In this document: piece by piece, positions 13,281-20,978 of the stretch | Position numbering within the stretch: the first letter of the stretch is position 1 | Layout of the letters: each line of letters starts with the position of its first letter | NCBI RefSeq assembly: GCF_019599465.1 | Contig: NZ_RKLR01000019.1 | Span: 1 to 53,381 of the forward strand | Direction of reading: 5' to 3' | DNA length: 53,381 nt | Source of the DNA: Haloarcula rubra | Lineage (GTDB): Archaea; Halobacteriota; Halobacteria; Halobacteriales; Haloarculaceae | Program-made: the position numbers and the translations under genes | The notes under the pieces: model-generated | The model's input: only the letters and a program-made list of their open reading frames with translations | Databases searched by the model: none | What the model was told of the DNA's origin: nothing

Positions 13281-14373
13281 CAGACCCACCTCCTCCATCG
13301 ACGATGCCGATAGCATACTGGATGTCGTCGTAGACGTTCGCACCTTCCCGAGTCCAGTACTCGGCCAACTCTCGGAACGTGTCGACCGGTGCCTCACACC
13401 CCGCGGCGGTCGGATGCCCACCGCCGCCGAGCTCACCAGCGATTTCGTGGCACTTTGCGAAGCCCTCGCGGTCGCTGTGCGAGTAGATCCCGATGCCGCC
13501 GTGGGATTTCATCACGACCGCGATGTCGTAGTCGTCCTCGTGGTCCTCAGCGAGTCGGTTGCCGATCACGCTGGATCGGCCGCCGCTGCAGTAGGTGAGT
13601 GCGATGTCGAGGTCGTTGACCCACGTGGACACTGCCCGCTCGACGGCGAGGTCTTCGAGCTGTTCGTCGAGCGCCTGTCGCTCGTCGATTCGCTGCTCGA
13701 CGTCGCCGGGCAGGTCGACACCGCACTCGAGGACGGTCGCGACGTAGTCCTCGGGGTCGGCGATGCTCGCGAACGTGTTGAGGCGGCCGGAGCGTGGATC
13801 GTCTCGAATCCACAGGTCGATGTCCTTCGTGACCTCGGCGAGCTCCTCCAGGTGTGGGTCGAGTTGTCGGAAGTTGGCCAGCAACGACGCCGTACACTCG
13901 TCCTCGTCGACGGTGAGGCGGAACCCCGCATCTATGACGGACTGTGCGGTATCGTCGTCCCACTGGTGGTGGTCGAACCACTCGGCCGTCCGTGCTCGTT
14001 TTCCGACGACGGCAAGAGCATCGGTGGGCTCGTCGAGTGCGAAGTCACAGACGACGACGGTCGTGTTGGGAAGGTCAGCGTACTCGATGAGGTCCTCCAA
14101 CACGTGCTCGAAGCGGTACGCGCCGTGGTAGTCGATCGGCTGTACGACTGTCTCGGGGCCGTACTTGTCGACGACCAGCGCGGCGCTGGAGAGGCCGTCG
14201 GCGTCAGTGTGTGTGATGCAGACTGCCGGCGGGTCGCTACGGAGCTTCGAGCGGAACGCCTCGCGGGCCCGCTCGCGTTCGAGCGAGTCGGGGACGAGAT
14301 GGTCGGGGTCGGGCGTGATGGCCCACTCCTTGAAGCCGAGTTCGGCACGGTCGAGCAGGGCGTCGTCAGTCAT
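13270..14373 (-). CDS. DHH/DHHA1-family phosphoesterase (367 aa)
   Basis: Motifs are those of DHH phosphoesterases: THTDADG (H55, D57, D59), CDFALDEPTD (D110), WFDHHQWD (D134, H135, H136), and in the C-terminal DHHA1 domain GGGGHPTAAG (about 316-325). Relatives include RecJ 5'-3' exonucleases, nanoRNases and cyclic-dinucleotide phosphodiesterases; archaeal relatives act on DNA ends or short RNAs. With the metallophosphoesterase at 778-2175 the virus encodes two metal-dependent phosphoesterases, useful for recombination, nucleotide salvage or countering nucleotide-signal defences (inference). The start at 14371-14373 overlaps the upstream stop. Confidence 0.9.
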   Translation of the reverse strand: MTDDALLDRAELGFKEWAITPDPDHLVPDSLERERAREAFRSKLRSDPPAVCITHTDADGLSSAALVVDKYGPETVVQPIDYHGAYRFEHVLEDLIEYADLPNTTVVVCDFALDEPTDALAVVGKRARTAEWFDHHQWDDDTAQSVIDAGFRLTVDEDECTASLLANFRQLDPHLEELAEVTKDIDLWIRDDPRSGRLNTFASIADPEDYVATVLECGVDLPGDVEQRIDERQALDEQLEDLAVERAVSTWVNDLDIALTYCSGGRSSVIGNRLAEDHEDDYDIAVVMKSHGGIGIYSHSDREGFAKCHEIAGELGGGGHPTAAGCEAPVDTFRELAEYWTREGANVYDDIQYAIGIVDGGGGSDAE

Positions 14374-14746
14374 CGCGATCACCGTCCAGCGCGTCGACGT
14401 CGTATCGAACGCCGCAGTTGATGCAGTCGATGAGAACGACCTCACGGTCGCGATGGCTGAGCGCCACGATGGGTTGCTCGTCGTCGGTGCAGTCGCACTC
14501 ACTCGACAGACCTGGCGTCGCGATCCACCCCTCGTCGAACGAACCGGGATCGGCCTCGGCGGCAGCGTCGCCGACGGTGGCGTGGATCTCGGTGGTGCGA
14601 CCGGTCGTGTCCATGCCAAACCCGGCGCCGGACTCAAGGGCTCCGTCGGCGTCCTGGACAGCTTCGGCCCACTCCACGAGTCGGTCCATGTCGTCCTCGA
14701 ACAGTGGGACGGCGCCGGTCAGCAGGTCCTGCAGGGCGTCACTCAT
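14366..14746 (-). CDS. Hypothetical protein with a cysteine pair (126 aa)
   Basis: It starts MSDALQDLLTGAVPLFEDDM, is acidic and helical in its first half, and has CDC near residue 83 and CINCG near residue 107, possibly a zinc site. The final part (YDVDALDGDRDD) is acidic. Overlaps of 8 nt with both neighbours make it part of the same operon. The function is unknown. Confidence 0.7.
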   Translation of the reverse strand: MSDALQDLLTGAVPLFEDDMDRLVEWAEAVQDADGALESGAGFGMDTTGRTTEIHATVGDAAAEADPGSFDEGWIATPGLSSECDCTDDEQPIVALSHRDREVVLIDCINCGVRYDVDALDGDRDD

Positions 14747-15593
14747 CACCGTCACCCCCGTCGGCCATGTGGACTGTGTTTAAGTTATCGAACGTCTGCT
14801 GGTCCTCGTCGGTCACCTGGACATCGCCAACGTCGGTTCGCTCGTGGACGATGTTGTCCACAGCTTCGTCCTCGCTCTCAGCAGTGATTGCGTAGGGAAG
14901 GATCTCCTCGGACACGAACTCGAGGAACTCCGCCGTCTCCATCTCGGGCTCGAACACTTCAATCCAGCCCGACTGCGCGAGTGAGACCCGACGGTAGTCG
15001 CCCTGATAGTCGACGTCCAGTGTCAGCACCGCATGTCGGTCGATGGCCTCGTCGATCTCCGAGTCCGTCATCTCCTCACGGCCGGACCAGGACATCGTCG
15101 TCTTCGCTCCTGGCTTGTCCCGGCCAATCTCCCACACGTCGAGACGGTCGCGCTTGTCCTCCAGCCATGACCGGAGGTCGAGGTACGCGGGCTCGATGCT
15201 GCAGTCTGTCTGATGACTGGCTAGCTGATCGAACGCGAACGTCCCTGCGCTGGTGGATGTCATCGCGTAGCCGTCGTGGCCGTTCTCAGCGGGCACCGCT
15301 GCCCAGCGGGTGCCGGTTCGAACGCGCGTCTCCACCTGTTTTTTGTTGATGGTGGTGCCAGCGCCGAACCACTGCTCGGGCTCTCGCTTCTCGTCCCAAA
15401 TGGCGGCCCCCTCGTACACGTCGACGTCGCCGATGGTCGAGAGCGTCGCCTGCGAGGACTCGTCGACCGACAGCATCCGGACGAACTCTTCCATGCCGCC
15501 GTCGACGTAGTCCTCTTTCGCGGACCGGTACGCCGCGCCGGCGACGTCCTCGATCCACCCTCTGGTGACGAGGCCGAGCTTGCCGGCCTGCAT
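14739..15593 (-). CDS. Hypothetical protein (284 aa)
   Basis: The ATG at 15591-15593 overlaps the TGA of the zinc micro-gene (TGATG). The sequence begins MQAGKLGLVTRGWIEDVAGA and is a mixed alpha/beta, acidic chain with few recognisable features; DLRSWLEDKRDRLDVWEIGR and the acidic tail VHMADGGDGDE stand out. No catalytic motif was identified. Confidence 0.7.
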   Translation of the reverse strand: MQAGKLGLVTRGWIEDVAGAAYRSAKEDYVDGGMEEFVRMLSVDESSQATLSTIGDVDVYEGAAIWDEKREPEQWFGAGTTINKKQVETRVRTGTRWAAVPAENGHDGYAMTSTSAGTFAFDQLASHQTDCSIEPAYLDLRSWLEDKRDRLDVWEIGRDKPGAKTTMSWSGREEMTDSEIDEAIDRHAVLTLDVDYQGDYRRVSLAQSGWIEVFEPEMETAEFLEFVSEEILPYAITAESEDEAVDNIVHERTDVGDVQVTDEDQQTFDNLNTVHMADGGDGDE

Positions 15594-15727
15594 CACCGGT
15601 CACCTCCGACGGCCGCGCGATCGCCAGCAGTCTCTTTGACGTCGACGAGGTCGTGGCCGCACCCTCCACAACGGAAGATGCACGCACTGAGACAGCCGCA
15701 AGACGGGCATTCGACAGTGTGTCTCAT
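15593..15727 (-). CDS. Cysteine-rich micro-protein (44 aa)
   Basis: The frame reads MRHTVECPSCGCLSACIFRC and then GGCGHDLVDVKE: seven cysteines in the first 25 residues, with CPSC and CGGC as the likely zinc knuckles. Both ends overlap neighbouring genes by 1 nt. It is one of the smallest zinc ribbons in the genome. Confidence 0.7.
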   Translation of the reverse strand: MRHTVECPSCGCLSACIFRCGGCGHDLVDVKETAGDRAAVGGDR

Positions 15728-17058
15728 CAGTCGTCACCTCCCGTCGGCGCTCGGACATGCCAGAGCCGGCCATCGTTCTCGATGATGTAGTCCTCGAGGT
15801 CTTCCGACAGCGTCTCCAGAGCGTCGCGGGCCTCGTTGCCCGTGATGTCGCACTCGATGGCAACGTCCTCGGTCTTCCAGTAGCTGTACTCGGGGACGTT
15901 CTGCCCGAACCACTCAGCGACGCGCTGGTAGGCAGTCAGGCTGGTGTCAGTGGTTAGTTCGGGGCCGTCGCCATCGAGCAGTTGCTCTTCGGCAGGGTCC
16001 GTCGTCCGTGGGACGTACTCACCGGGGTGATCGTTGCGGTTGTGGTGGCCTTCGACCTGCGTCTCGCGCCTGAATGGGCCCTGACCACAGAAACCACACC
16101 AGAAGCGAACGTCCTCCTCGTCGGGCTCATCGAGTCCGGAGTCACTGCCACCGAGGACGTCGTTGATTGCTTCGTCCAACTCGTCGTCAGACTCGTCGCT
16201 AGCGTCCGTTTCGTCCTCCGTGGTGCCGGCCGATGCGGGGTCCTCGGTTTCGTCGTCGCCGGCGCGTCGGACGGCCCAGATCGCGGCCTCGCCGTCGTCG
16301 GCCTTGTCGGTCTTCTCGGCCTCGTACTCGTCGAGGCCCTTCAGCGCATGCGGGATGGCGCGACCGTCTTCGTCGACGGCGTCGCCGATCTCCCCACACG
16401 TTGTTTCAAGTGTTCCGCCGTCGCCCTCGATCTCTCGGTGCAGGTACGCCGCGACCTTCTCCTCAGTCGTCGGGTCGTCAGCGTCCTCAAGCACAGGCAC
16501 GTCCGCGACACTGGTTGACTGAGTCTCGTCTCCTGACTCAGACTCGTCGGGCGTAGTTTCGTCGACGGCGGCCTCGACGTCAGCGTCGGTCGCTTCGTCG
16601 GTGTCGTCGGGTTCGGCGCCGTCGTTTTCGCTGTAATCGACGTCGTCCTCGCGGCCGATATCGACGTCGCCGACCACATCGCTCACCACAAGCAATGCGG
16701 ACACATCGGCGACGACCAGCCCATCGGCGGGCTCGAGATCGAAGTAGCGCGTCTCCTCGATCGCGTCGAGGTCCACGCCGAGCGTGCGCAGGGGCGTCCG
16801 GAGTCGGATATCTGCGCCGGCGTCGGTGTGGGTCAGCGAGTACGTGTCGACGTTGTTGACCTCGTCAGCCGGCCGAAACGCGATGCGGCCGGCATCCTGG
16901 TCGATGAGGACCTGGACACCGTCGACGTCCTCGAAGTGCCGGTCGATGGCGGTCGCATTGAGGTAGCCGTTGCCGTCCTGGTAGACGGTCAGGCGCGGGT
17001 CGGCCCGCCGCGTCGACTGTTTCCGGACGACCTCGAAGCCGTCGGTCTCGGAACTCAT
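15727..17058 (-). CDS. Modular acidic zinc-finger protein (443 aa)
   Basis: The N-terminal about 130 residues (MSSETDGFEVVRKQSTRRAD, LTVYQDGNGYLNATAIDRHF) form an alpha/beta domain. A very acidic linker (about 140-185) follows, then a helical segment (EEKVAAYLHREIEGDGG ... AIPHALKGLDEYEAEKTDKA) that looks like a winged helix, another acidic linker, a C2H2-like finger (FWCGFCGQGPFRRE ... VEGHHNRNDH) and a C-terminal winged-helix-like part (AIECDITGNEARDALETLSE). Several DNA-binding-like modules on acidic linkers suggest a regulator or scaffold. No known family was recognised. Confidence 0.75.
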   Translation of the reverse strand: MSSETDGFEVVRKQSTRRADPRLTVYQDGNGYLNATAIDRHFEDVDGVQVLIDQDAGRIAFRPADEVNNVDTYSLTHTDAGADIRLRTPLRTLGVDLDAIEETRYFDLEPADGLVVADVSALLVVSDVVGDVDIGREDDVDYSENDGAEPDDTDEATDADVEAAVDETTPDESESGDETQSTSVADVPVLEDADDPTTEEKVAAYLHREIEGDGGTLETTCGEIGDAVDEDGRAIPHALKGLDEYEAEKTDKADDGEAAIWAVRRAGDDETEDPASAGTTEDETDASDESDDELDEAINDVLGGSDSGLDEPDEEDVRFWCGFCGQGPFRRETQVEGHHNRNDHPGEYVPRTTDPAEEQLLDGDGPELTTDTSLTAYQRVAEWFGQNVPEYSYWKTEDVAIECDITGNEARDALETLSEDLEDYIIENDGRLWHVRAPTGGDD

Positions 17059-17471
17059 GCGAGACCACCATCCAGGAAGTGGTTGTGGACGTCGTCGAGC
17101 GGGACCAGCTCCGGAGCGCCGCGGGCCTCCACCAGCGTCTCGATGATGTCGCCGCTCACCTGCGCTGCATGAGCGGTCGCGGTATCGCGGACGGGCACCC
17201 GCTGGTACAGCCCGACCGTGTCACCCGCCCGAACGAGGATGTCCGTGCCGTGGTCATCCGCAGACGGCCAGCGACCGACCACGTCAGGACAGCGGTCGAG
17301 TGCGCGCCGGTAGTCGGTCCAGTTCGGACTCGCCTCGCGGTCGTCGACGTAGGCGTTGAGAACCCGTGCGACCGCCGCGTCCTCGATACCGTCGAGGTAG
17401 TCCAGCAGCGCGTTCGCGACCGGGTCGTTGGGCGCGAGGTCGCGACTGGCGCCGTCGTCGGCGACCGTCAT
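17055..17471 (-). CDS. Hypothetical protein (138 aa)
   Basis: Mostly helical (NALLDYLDGIEDAAVARVLN) in its first half and mixed in the second (DILVRAGDTVGLYQRVPVRD). The start codon overlaps the upstream stop by 4 nt and its stop overlaps the next start by 4 nt. No motif was recognised. Confidence 0.7.
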   Translation of the reverse strand: MTVADDGASRDLAPNDPVANALLDYLDGIEDAAVARVLNAYVDDREASPNWTDYRRALDRCPDVVGRWPSADDHGTDILVRAGDTVGLYQRVPVRDTATAHAAQVSGDIIETLVEARGAPELVPLDDVHNHFLDGGLA

Positions 17472-17701
17472 GCAGCATCACCCACCTGGTCGGGGTCCGC
17501 TCGGTCCAGCTCTCTCGCGAGGCCGCGAAGCGTGTTCGTGTTCCGCGCTTCGCGGGTGACCGGCTCGTCGAACGCGTGCCCGCAACTGTAACACTTGTAG
17601 TCCTCGTCGACGTCGGCGCTGTCGACCCGATCCTCGTGAATGAGCTTGTGGAGTTTCGACGTCGAATCGCACGCCGGACAGGCCTGCACGGTGTCGCTCA
17701 T
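17468..17701 (-). CDS. Zinc-ribbon protein (77 aa)
   Basis: MSDTVQACPACDSTSKLHKL followed by YKCYSCGHAFDEPVTREARN: CPAC and CYSC, about 29 residues apart, form a classic zinc ribbon of the transcription-factor/ribosomal type. The start was set at 17699-17701, where the gene overlaps the neighbour. It could bind RNA polymerase or RNA (inference). Confidence 0.75.
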   Translation of the reverse strand: MSDTVQACPACDSTSKLHKLIHEDRVDSADVDEDYKCYSCGHAFDEPVTREARNTNTLRGLARELDRADPDQVGDAA

Positions 17702-17883
17702 GCCGACCCCTCCCCGTGGGAGTAGATGCTGATTTGGCCCGACTCGACGACAGCGTGAGCGCCGGCCTTCTCGAAGGCGCCCTGCTCGATGATGTCCTCG
17801 TCGACGGCGAACGACTGTGCCGACTCGACGGGCTGGCCGCACTCCGGACAGAAGTTCGCCGAGACGTCGATAGCGTCCGCCAT
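17698..17883 (-). CDS. Small protein with CPEC knuckle (61 aa)
   Basis: MADAIDVSANFCPECGQPVE gives one knuckle near the N-terminus; no second pair follows, so a dimeric zinc site or a half site is possible. The remainder ends in QISIYSHGEGSA. It is coupled to both neighbours by overlaps of 1-4 nt. Confidence 0.65.
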   Translation of the reverse strand: MADAIDVSANFCPECGQPVESAQSFAVDEDIIEQGAFEKAGAHAVVESGQISIYSHGEGSA

Positions 17884-18068
17884 CACTCCCACCTCCAGCG
17901 CTTGACCGTCGCGGACTCGTCCACCTCGATGTACCCCTCGTCACTCCCCCACTCGCCGATCGCGACGCGTCGGTCGTCCGTTTCGACCGAGAGCACGTCG
18001 TAGTCGTACGGGTCGCGCTCGTAGGCCGCCATCTCGGCGTCGCGACTATCGTCGCTCGGGGCCTGCAT
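17883..18068 (-). CDS. Hypothetical small protein (61 aa)
   Basis: The chain (MQAPSDDSRDAEMAAYERDP ... IEVDESATVKRWRWE) contains several short strands and ends in an aromatic, basic tail. No motif was found. One-base overlaps with both neighbours place it in the operon headed by the PadR-like gene. Confidence 0.65.
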   Translation of the reverse strand: MQAPSDDSRDAEMAAYERDPYDYDVLSVETDDRRVAIGEWGSDEGYIEVDESATVKRWRWE

Positions 18069-18421
18069 CAGAGCTCACCCCCGAGGCTGTCGACGATGGT
18101 CGCGCGTCGGTCAGCGTCGCGACGGAGCAGGCGCTTGCCCGTCTCGGTCAGCTCGTAGAGGTTGGTCCGGTTGTCGAGTTCGCCCTTCTTGATGTAGCCG
18201 GCGTCGACGAGCTGGTCGAGGTTCGGATACAGTCGTCCGTGATTGACTTCGTCACCGTAGTACGCCTCGAGCGCGCGTTTGATGCCGAGGCCGTACTCGC
18301 TCTGGCCGTCTTCGCGGGCGAGCAGGTACAATATCGTCCACTGGAAGCGGGTGAGTTCGCCGTCATCGACAGCGGGCTCGACGTCTTTGACGTAATCGCC
18401 CTTCTGGTCGGCGGCCGCCAT
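18068..18421 (-). CDS. PadR-family-like transcription regulator (117 aa)
   Basis: TRFQWTILYLLAREDGQSEY (helix 1), GLGIKRALEAYYGDEVNHGR (recognition helix) and LYPNLDQLVDAGYIKKGELD (wing) follow the PadR winged-helix scheme, ending in a helix (ETGKRLLRRDADRR) that usually dimerises. ATG at 18419-18421 overlaps the upstream TGA. As the second gene of the long minus-strand operon, it could autoregulate or switch early genes. Confidence 0.85.
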   Translation of the reverse strand: MAAADQKGDYVKDVEPAVDDGELTRFQWTILYLLAREDGQSEYGLGIKRALEAYYGDEVNHGRLYPNLDQLVDAGYIKKGELDNRTNLYELTETGKRLLRRDADRRATIVDSLGGEL

Positions 18422-18846
18422 CACGCATCACCTCCCTCGGCGACCACCGGGATGCCTGCGTCGTCGGGACCGTCACGGAGATGTCCCGCTGCCGTCGCAA
18501 GGTCATCCACTTCGTCGTCTTCGAGTGCCGGTTCTGCGGCAGTGATGACGCCCTCGATGAGCATCGCGGCTTCGGCGTCGGTCAGCTGACCGCCGTCGGT
18601 GACCGTCTCGGGCTCGGTCAGCCCCTCGGGGTCTTTCTCGAGGTCGTAGTCCTCGGTCAGGTCGTACGTCGCGACGATGGTCGCTTCCCCATCGTGGACA
18701 TCGACGTCGAGGTCGTCGCTAGCGAGCTGACGGCCCGCGCGCTCGAGTTCGTCTGCGAGGCAGCGGAACTTGCTCGCGAGGCGATGGTGTGGTTCAGGTT
18801 CGGTACGCTGTTCGGTATCGTTTTGAGTGTCGTCTGCGTTTGACAT
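18421..18846 (-). CDS. Acidic protein, first gene of the long minus-strand operon (141 aa)
   Basis: The protein starts MSNADDTQNDTEQRTEPEPH, then a basic-helical part (HRLASKFRCLADELERAGRQ) and a beta hairpin (HDGEATIVATYDL), similar to haloarchaeal amphi-type accessory proteins. The rest is acidic and helical. Being first in the operon and carrying a likely leaderless promoter suggests an early gene. The function is unknown. Confidence 0.75.
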   Translation of the reverse strand: MSNADDTQNDTEQRTEPEPHHRLASKFRCLADELERAGRQLASDDLDVDVHDGEATIVATYDLTEDYDLEKDPEGLTEPETVTDGGQLTDAEAAMLIEGVITAAEPALEDDEVDDLATAAGHLRDGPDDAGIPVVAEGGDA

Positions 18847-18864
18847 CGTGGTCTCGGGTCGTTC

Positions 18865-18873
18865 GTGTATCTA
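18865..18873 (-). promoter_or_regulatory. Possible TATA element of the long minus-strand operon
   Basis: On the minus strand TAGATACAC lies about 22-25 nt ahead of the ATG at 18846, the spacing of an archaeal leaderless promoter. The element is not a strong consensus and no clear BRE precedes it, so this is a guess guided by position. Confidence 0.35.
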
Positions 18874-18884
18874 GCGGGCGATGC

Positions 18885-19061
18885 GGGGCTGCCCTGCACG
18901 CGCGGACCGTGACTTGGTACCTTGGGGTCCGTGTGTGCAGACAGGCTCACGAGCACCGAGACAAGTATCCAGATACGTGCCAGTAGGACCGGACTACCGC
19001 GTTTAGCAGGTGTATAGTAACACCCTGTGGCTGTATGCTGGGACATGTGGTCTCGGTTCTT
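18885..19061. other. Spacer between the minus-strand operon and the RHH gene
   Basis: No gene is supported here. A short stem GGTGT-atagta-ACACC (19009-19024) and a GGACC/GGTCC pair around 18903-18930 are visible but weak. The region probably holds upstream control sequence of the long minus-strand operon. Confidence 0.4.
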
Positions 19062-19083
19062 CCGGCCTGTTTGGGCAGGCCGG
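19062..19083 (-). terminator. Perfect 8-bp hairpin downstream of the small RHH gene
   Basis: CCGGCCTG (19062-19069), a 6-nt loop, and CAGGCCGG (19076-19083) form a GC-rich perfect stem about 35 bp after the stop of the RHH gene at 19118. It may end that transcript; there is only a short T/A tract, so an intrinsic terminator of the bacterial kind is not proven. Confidence 0.5.
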
Positions 19084-19117
19084 TTTCGGTCAGTTCGTGA
19101 GCGGTGCTGGCGTCTCG

Positions 19118-19279
19118 TCAGTTAGCCGTCTGCTCGTCGTTTTCCGGCTCGTAATCCGTCTCCTCGGCTAGCAAGGCCTCGGCAGCATTCCGGTAAAACT
19201 CACTCTTGCTACCGTATCCGACGTAGTCTTCGACGGCTTCGTCGAGCTCGTCGGGGAGACGGAGTGTCACTCTCGCCAT
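19118..19279 (-). CDS. Ribbon-helix-helix repressor-like protein (53 aa)
   Basis: The frame gives MARVTLRLPDELDEAVEDYV, then GYGSKSEFYRNAAEALLAEE: a textbook CopG/Arc-type RHH (strand VTLRLP; helix A; GYGSKSEFYRNA turn; helix B). Such proteins act as dimers on palindromic operators. It is preceded at a 26-32 nt distance by a TATA-like TTTATTA, so the transcript is likely leaderless. It faces a second RHH-like gene across a 107-bp shared control region, an arrangement typical of a regulatory switch. Confidence 0.85.
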   Translation of the reverse strand: MARVTLRLPDELDEAVEDYVGYGSKSEFYRNAAEALLAEETDYEPENDEQTAN

Positions 19280-19386
19280 GCGTATTACCGTCCTACCGAC
19301 TGACTAATAAATCTTGTCGTGCCGTATGACGATATGACGGGACTAATGGGTAAACGGCTTTTAATCACATGGTCATACTGTAAGAC
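19280..19386. promoter_or_regulatory. Divergent promoters with GTATGAC heptamers
   Basis: The plus-strand promoter has TTTTAAT at 19359-19365, 25 nt before the ATG at 19387. The minus-strand promoter has TTTATTA (plus-strand 19305-19311), about 29 nt before the ATG at 19279. Three copies of one heptamer lie between or over the starts: GTATGAC (19324-19330), ATATGAC (19332-19338) and inverted GTCATAC (19372-19378). They are good candidates for RHH operator half-sites. Confidence 0.6.
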
Positions 19387-19635
19387 ATGGGTGATGATGA
19401 GGACGTTCGTATCACGTTCAGAATCAGCGAAGATAAGAAGAATCGGTGGCAGCGTCTGATAGATCTGCACAACGCACTGGCCGATAGCGACGATAAGCTC
19501 ACGATGAGTGATCTGTTGCAGGAGTCTGTTGAAGAGTCCATAACAGACCTTGAGGACGAACTCCAGGAGGAGGTTGGAGCGATAGAGGAGTTCCTCGAGG
19601 GAAATCCGAAGGTCCCGCCGACGACCGCTGACTGA
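19387..19635 (+). CDS. RHH-like protein with coiled-coil tail (82 aa)
   Basis: MGDDEDVRITFRISEDKKNR starts with a short strand and is followed by a helix (WQRLIDLHNALADSDDK), then KLTMSDLLQESVEESITDLE, in keeping with an RHH fold whose second helix extends into an acidic coiled coil. A leaderless promoter is present. It ends 11 bp from the convergent zinc gene. It probably forms the counterpart of the divergent RHH repressor; which one represses the other is not visible. Confidence 0.72.
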   Translation: MGDDEDVRITFRISEDKKNRWQRLIDLHNALADSDDKLTMSDLLQESVEESITDLEDELQEEVGAIEEFLEGNPKVPPTTAD

Positions 19636-19646
19636 AGCCACCGTCA

Positions 19647-19916
19647 TTACGCGTCCTCCGCGAATCTGACAGCAGCGTAGGGGATCGTCTCTCCAGTCTT
19701 TTCGTCGACTATTTCCCAGTGCTCAGCACTCTCGACTTGCATGATGCTCCAGCGGCCTTGCTGCTCCATCGAACGGCGACAACTCGGGCACCAGAGGTGC
19801 GAGTTGGTCCGGTCCCATGTCGTGTGTCCGTTCGGACACCGCCACCGATAGGGCTCATCTTCACGGTCTATCACCACTTCGTCGTGCGCGTCGGCTAGCG
19901 CCGACCCGTCGGCCAT
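19647..19916 (-). CDS. Zinc-ribbon protein of haloarchaeal type (89 aa)
   Basis: MADGSALADAHDEVVIDRED leads to WRCPNGHTTWDRTNSHLWCP and SCRR: CPNGH and CPSC build a zinc ribbon. C-terminal strands (WSIMQVESAEHWEIVDEKTG) finish the fold. Similar one-domain proteins occur in many haloarchaeal genomes; none has a role I know. The start at 19914-19916 follows a good BRE/TATA about 45 nt upstream. Confidence 0.75.
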   Translation of the reverse strand: MADGSALADAHDEVVIDREDEPYRWRCPNGHTTWDRTNSHLWCPSCRRSMEQQGRWSIMQVESAEHWEIVDEKTGETIPYAAVRFAEDA

Positions 19917-20142
19917 GATTGCTGACACGGTACATCTCAGGATGACGAGAGGTGGGGGTATAGTCCTTTTTCTGGGAACCATAGTGGAAGTAAAAATGTG
20001 CGGATTGTGGCGTTTGCGCCGGGTTTCTGGCAGGCACACGGCCGTCTCGAACACCCGTGTGGAAGTGAAAGTAAACGCAGAATTTAGCAAAAGGGTACAT
20101 AAAATGTAGTATTAATTCCGGAACTGGGTGGGCCGACCATCG
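19917..20142. promoter_or_regulatory. Divergent control region with repeated TGGAAGTRAAA
   Basis: On the minus strand an AG-rich BRE followed by CTATA (19959-19975) is a likely promoter for the zinc gene at 19916. TGGAAGTAAAA (19985-19995) and TGGAAGTGAAA (20060-20070) are direct repeats 75 bp apart and may be activator or repressor sites. An AT-rich stretch (20080-20118, with TTTAGC and ATTAATT) lies before IR2. No gene is convincing in this 226-bp piece. Confidence 0.5.
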
Positions 20143-20183
20143 CTAACCAACACCGGCGGCGTGCACCCCCGAATGTTGGTTAG
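20143..20183. repeat. Dispersed inverted repeat IR2 (10-21-10)
   Basis: CTAACCAACA (20143-20152), a 21-nt spacer, TGTTGGTTAG (20174-20183); one more base pair (G...C) extends the match outward. It lies 52 bp before the start of the membrane protein gene at 20235, in a divergent region. It is the same element as IR1, IR3 and IR4. Confidence 0.85.
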
Positions 20184-20234
20184 CCCCTGCAGCATGGGGA
20201 AAGACTGTTTGTGCGAGCCTGACACGTACTTGAT

Positions 20235-20978
20235 ATGGTGGAAATCACTCTTCGGAACGTAGTTGGGTACTTATTCGGCTTAGCTGCGATCCTCGCAGGC
20301 CTCGTCTTCGCGTTCGTGAGTGTGGCATCCGGTGTGGCACTCATCATCGCTGGGGCAGTGGCGCTACCAGTCATCCGCCGCAGCCTCGACACGCGGCTAG
20401 ACGTCAGCTTCTCGGCGGCGGCCGTCGTCGGGCTGGTCGTGCTCCTGACAGTGGCGTCGATGGGGATGTTCGTCGCTGCGGCGCTAGATGGGTCTGGGCA
20501 GTCGGGCCCGACTGGGGCCGGCAGCGATGTCTCGAACGTTTCAGTGACTGCGCAAGATGCTGACCCACCAGCCACACAGAGCCTCAACGTCGTCTGGAAT
20601 GCTCGTGCCCAGTCCGCGGTGGACCCAACGCCAGACGATTCCTTGTCGTACGACGCTGAAGAGGGGCAGAAGTATCTGGTCGTCAGGATGCAGTTAACGA
20701 ACAACGCCTCGAGCTCTATCGACCTGACGCCGACACTGTTTCGCGCACTGTCTGATGGCGTTGAATACGAGTACCAGGCACTTTTCGGCAGTACGTCAGG
20801 TGATCTTCGAGGCGTGACGTTGAGAGAGGGCGCCACGTTTGATGGCTGGGTAGCCTTCTCGATCCCGGAGGATACCACCTCCGTAGAGCTGATCGTCCAT
20901 CAGGATGCGTACTACAATGAGCGGACGGCAGTACAGTTCGAAAAAGACGCGTCGATGCCGGTGAACGTCAGTGCGTAG
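20235..20978 (+). CDS. Membrane protein with DUF4352-like extracellular domain (247 aa)
   Basis: Three hydrophobic segments occupy residues 8-88 (VVGYLFGLAAILAGLVFAFV; GVALIIAGAVALPVI; AAAVVGLVVLLTVASMGMFV). A linker and a beta-sandwich-like domain follow (YLVVRMQLTNNASSSIDLTP; VTLREGATFDGWVAFSIPED; SVELIVHQDA), like the DUF4352 immunoglobulin-type domains of secreted and membrane proteins. The domain should face outside. It stands alone between IR2 and a convergent operon and looks like a host-derived accessory gene. Superinfection exclusion or envelope modification is a guess. Its stop directly abuts that of the convergent gene. Confidence 0.78.
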   Translation: MVEITLRNVVGYLFGLAAILAGLVFAFVSVASGVALIIAGAVALPVIRRSLDTRLDVSFSAAAVVGLVVLLTVASMGMFVAAALDGSGQSGPTGAGSDVSNVSVTAQDADPPATQSLNVVWNARAQSAVDPTPDDSLSYDAEEGQKYLVVRMQLTNNASSSIDLTPTLFRALSDGVEYEYQALFGSTSGDLRGVTLREGATFDGWVAFSIPEDTTSVELIVHQDAYYNERTAVQFEKDASMPVNVSA

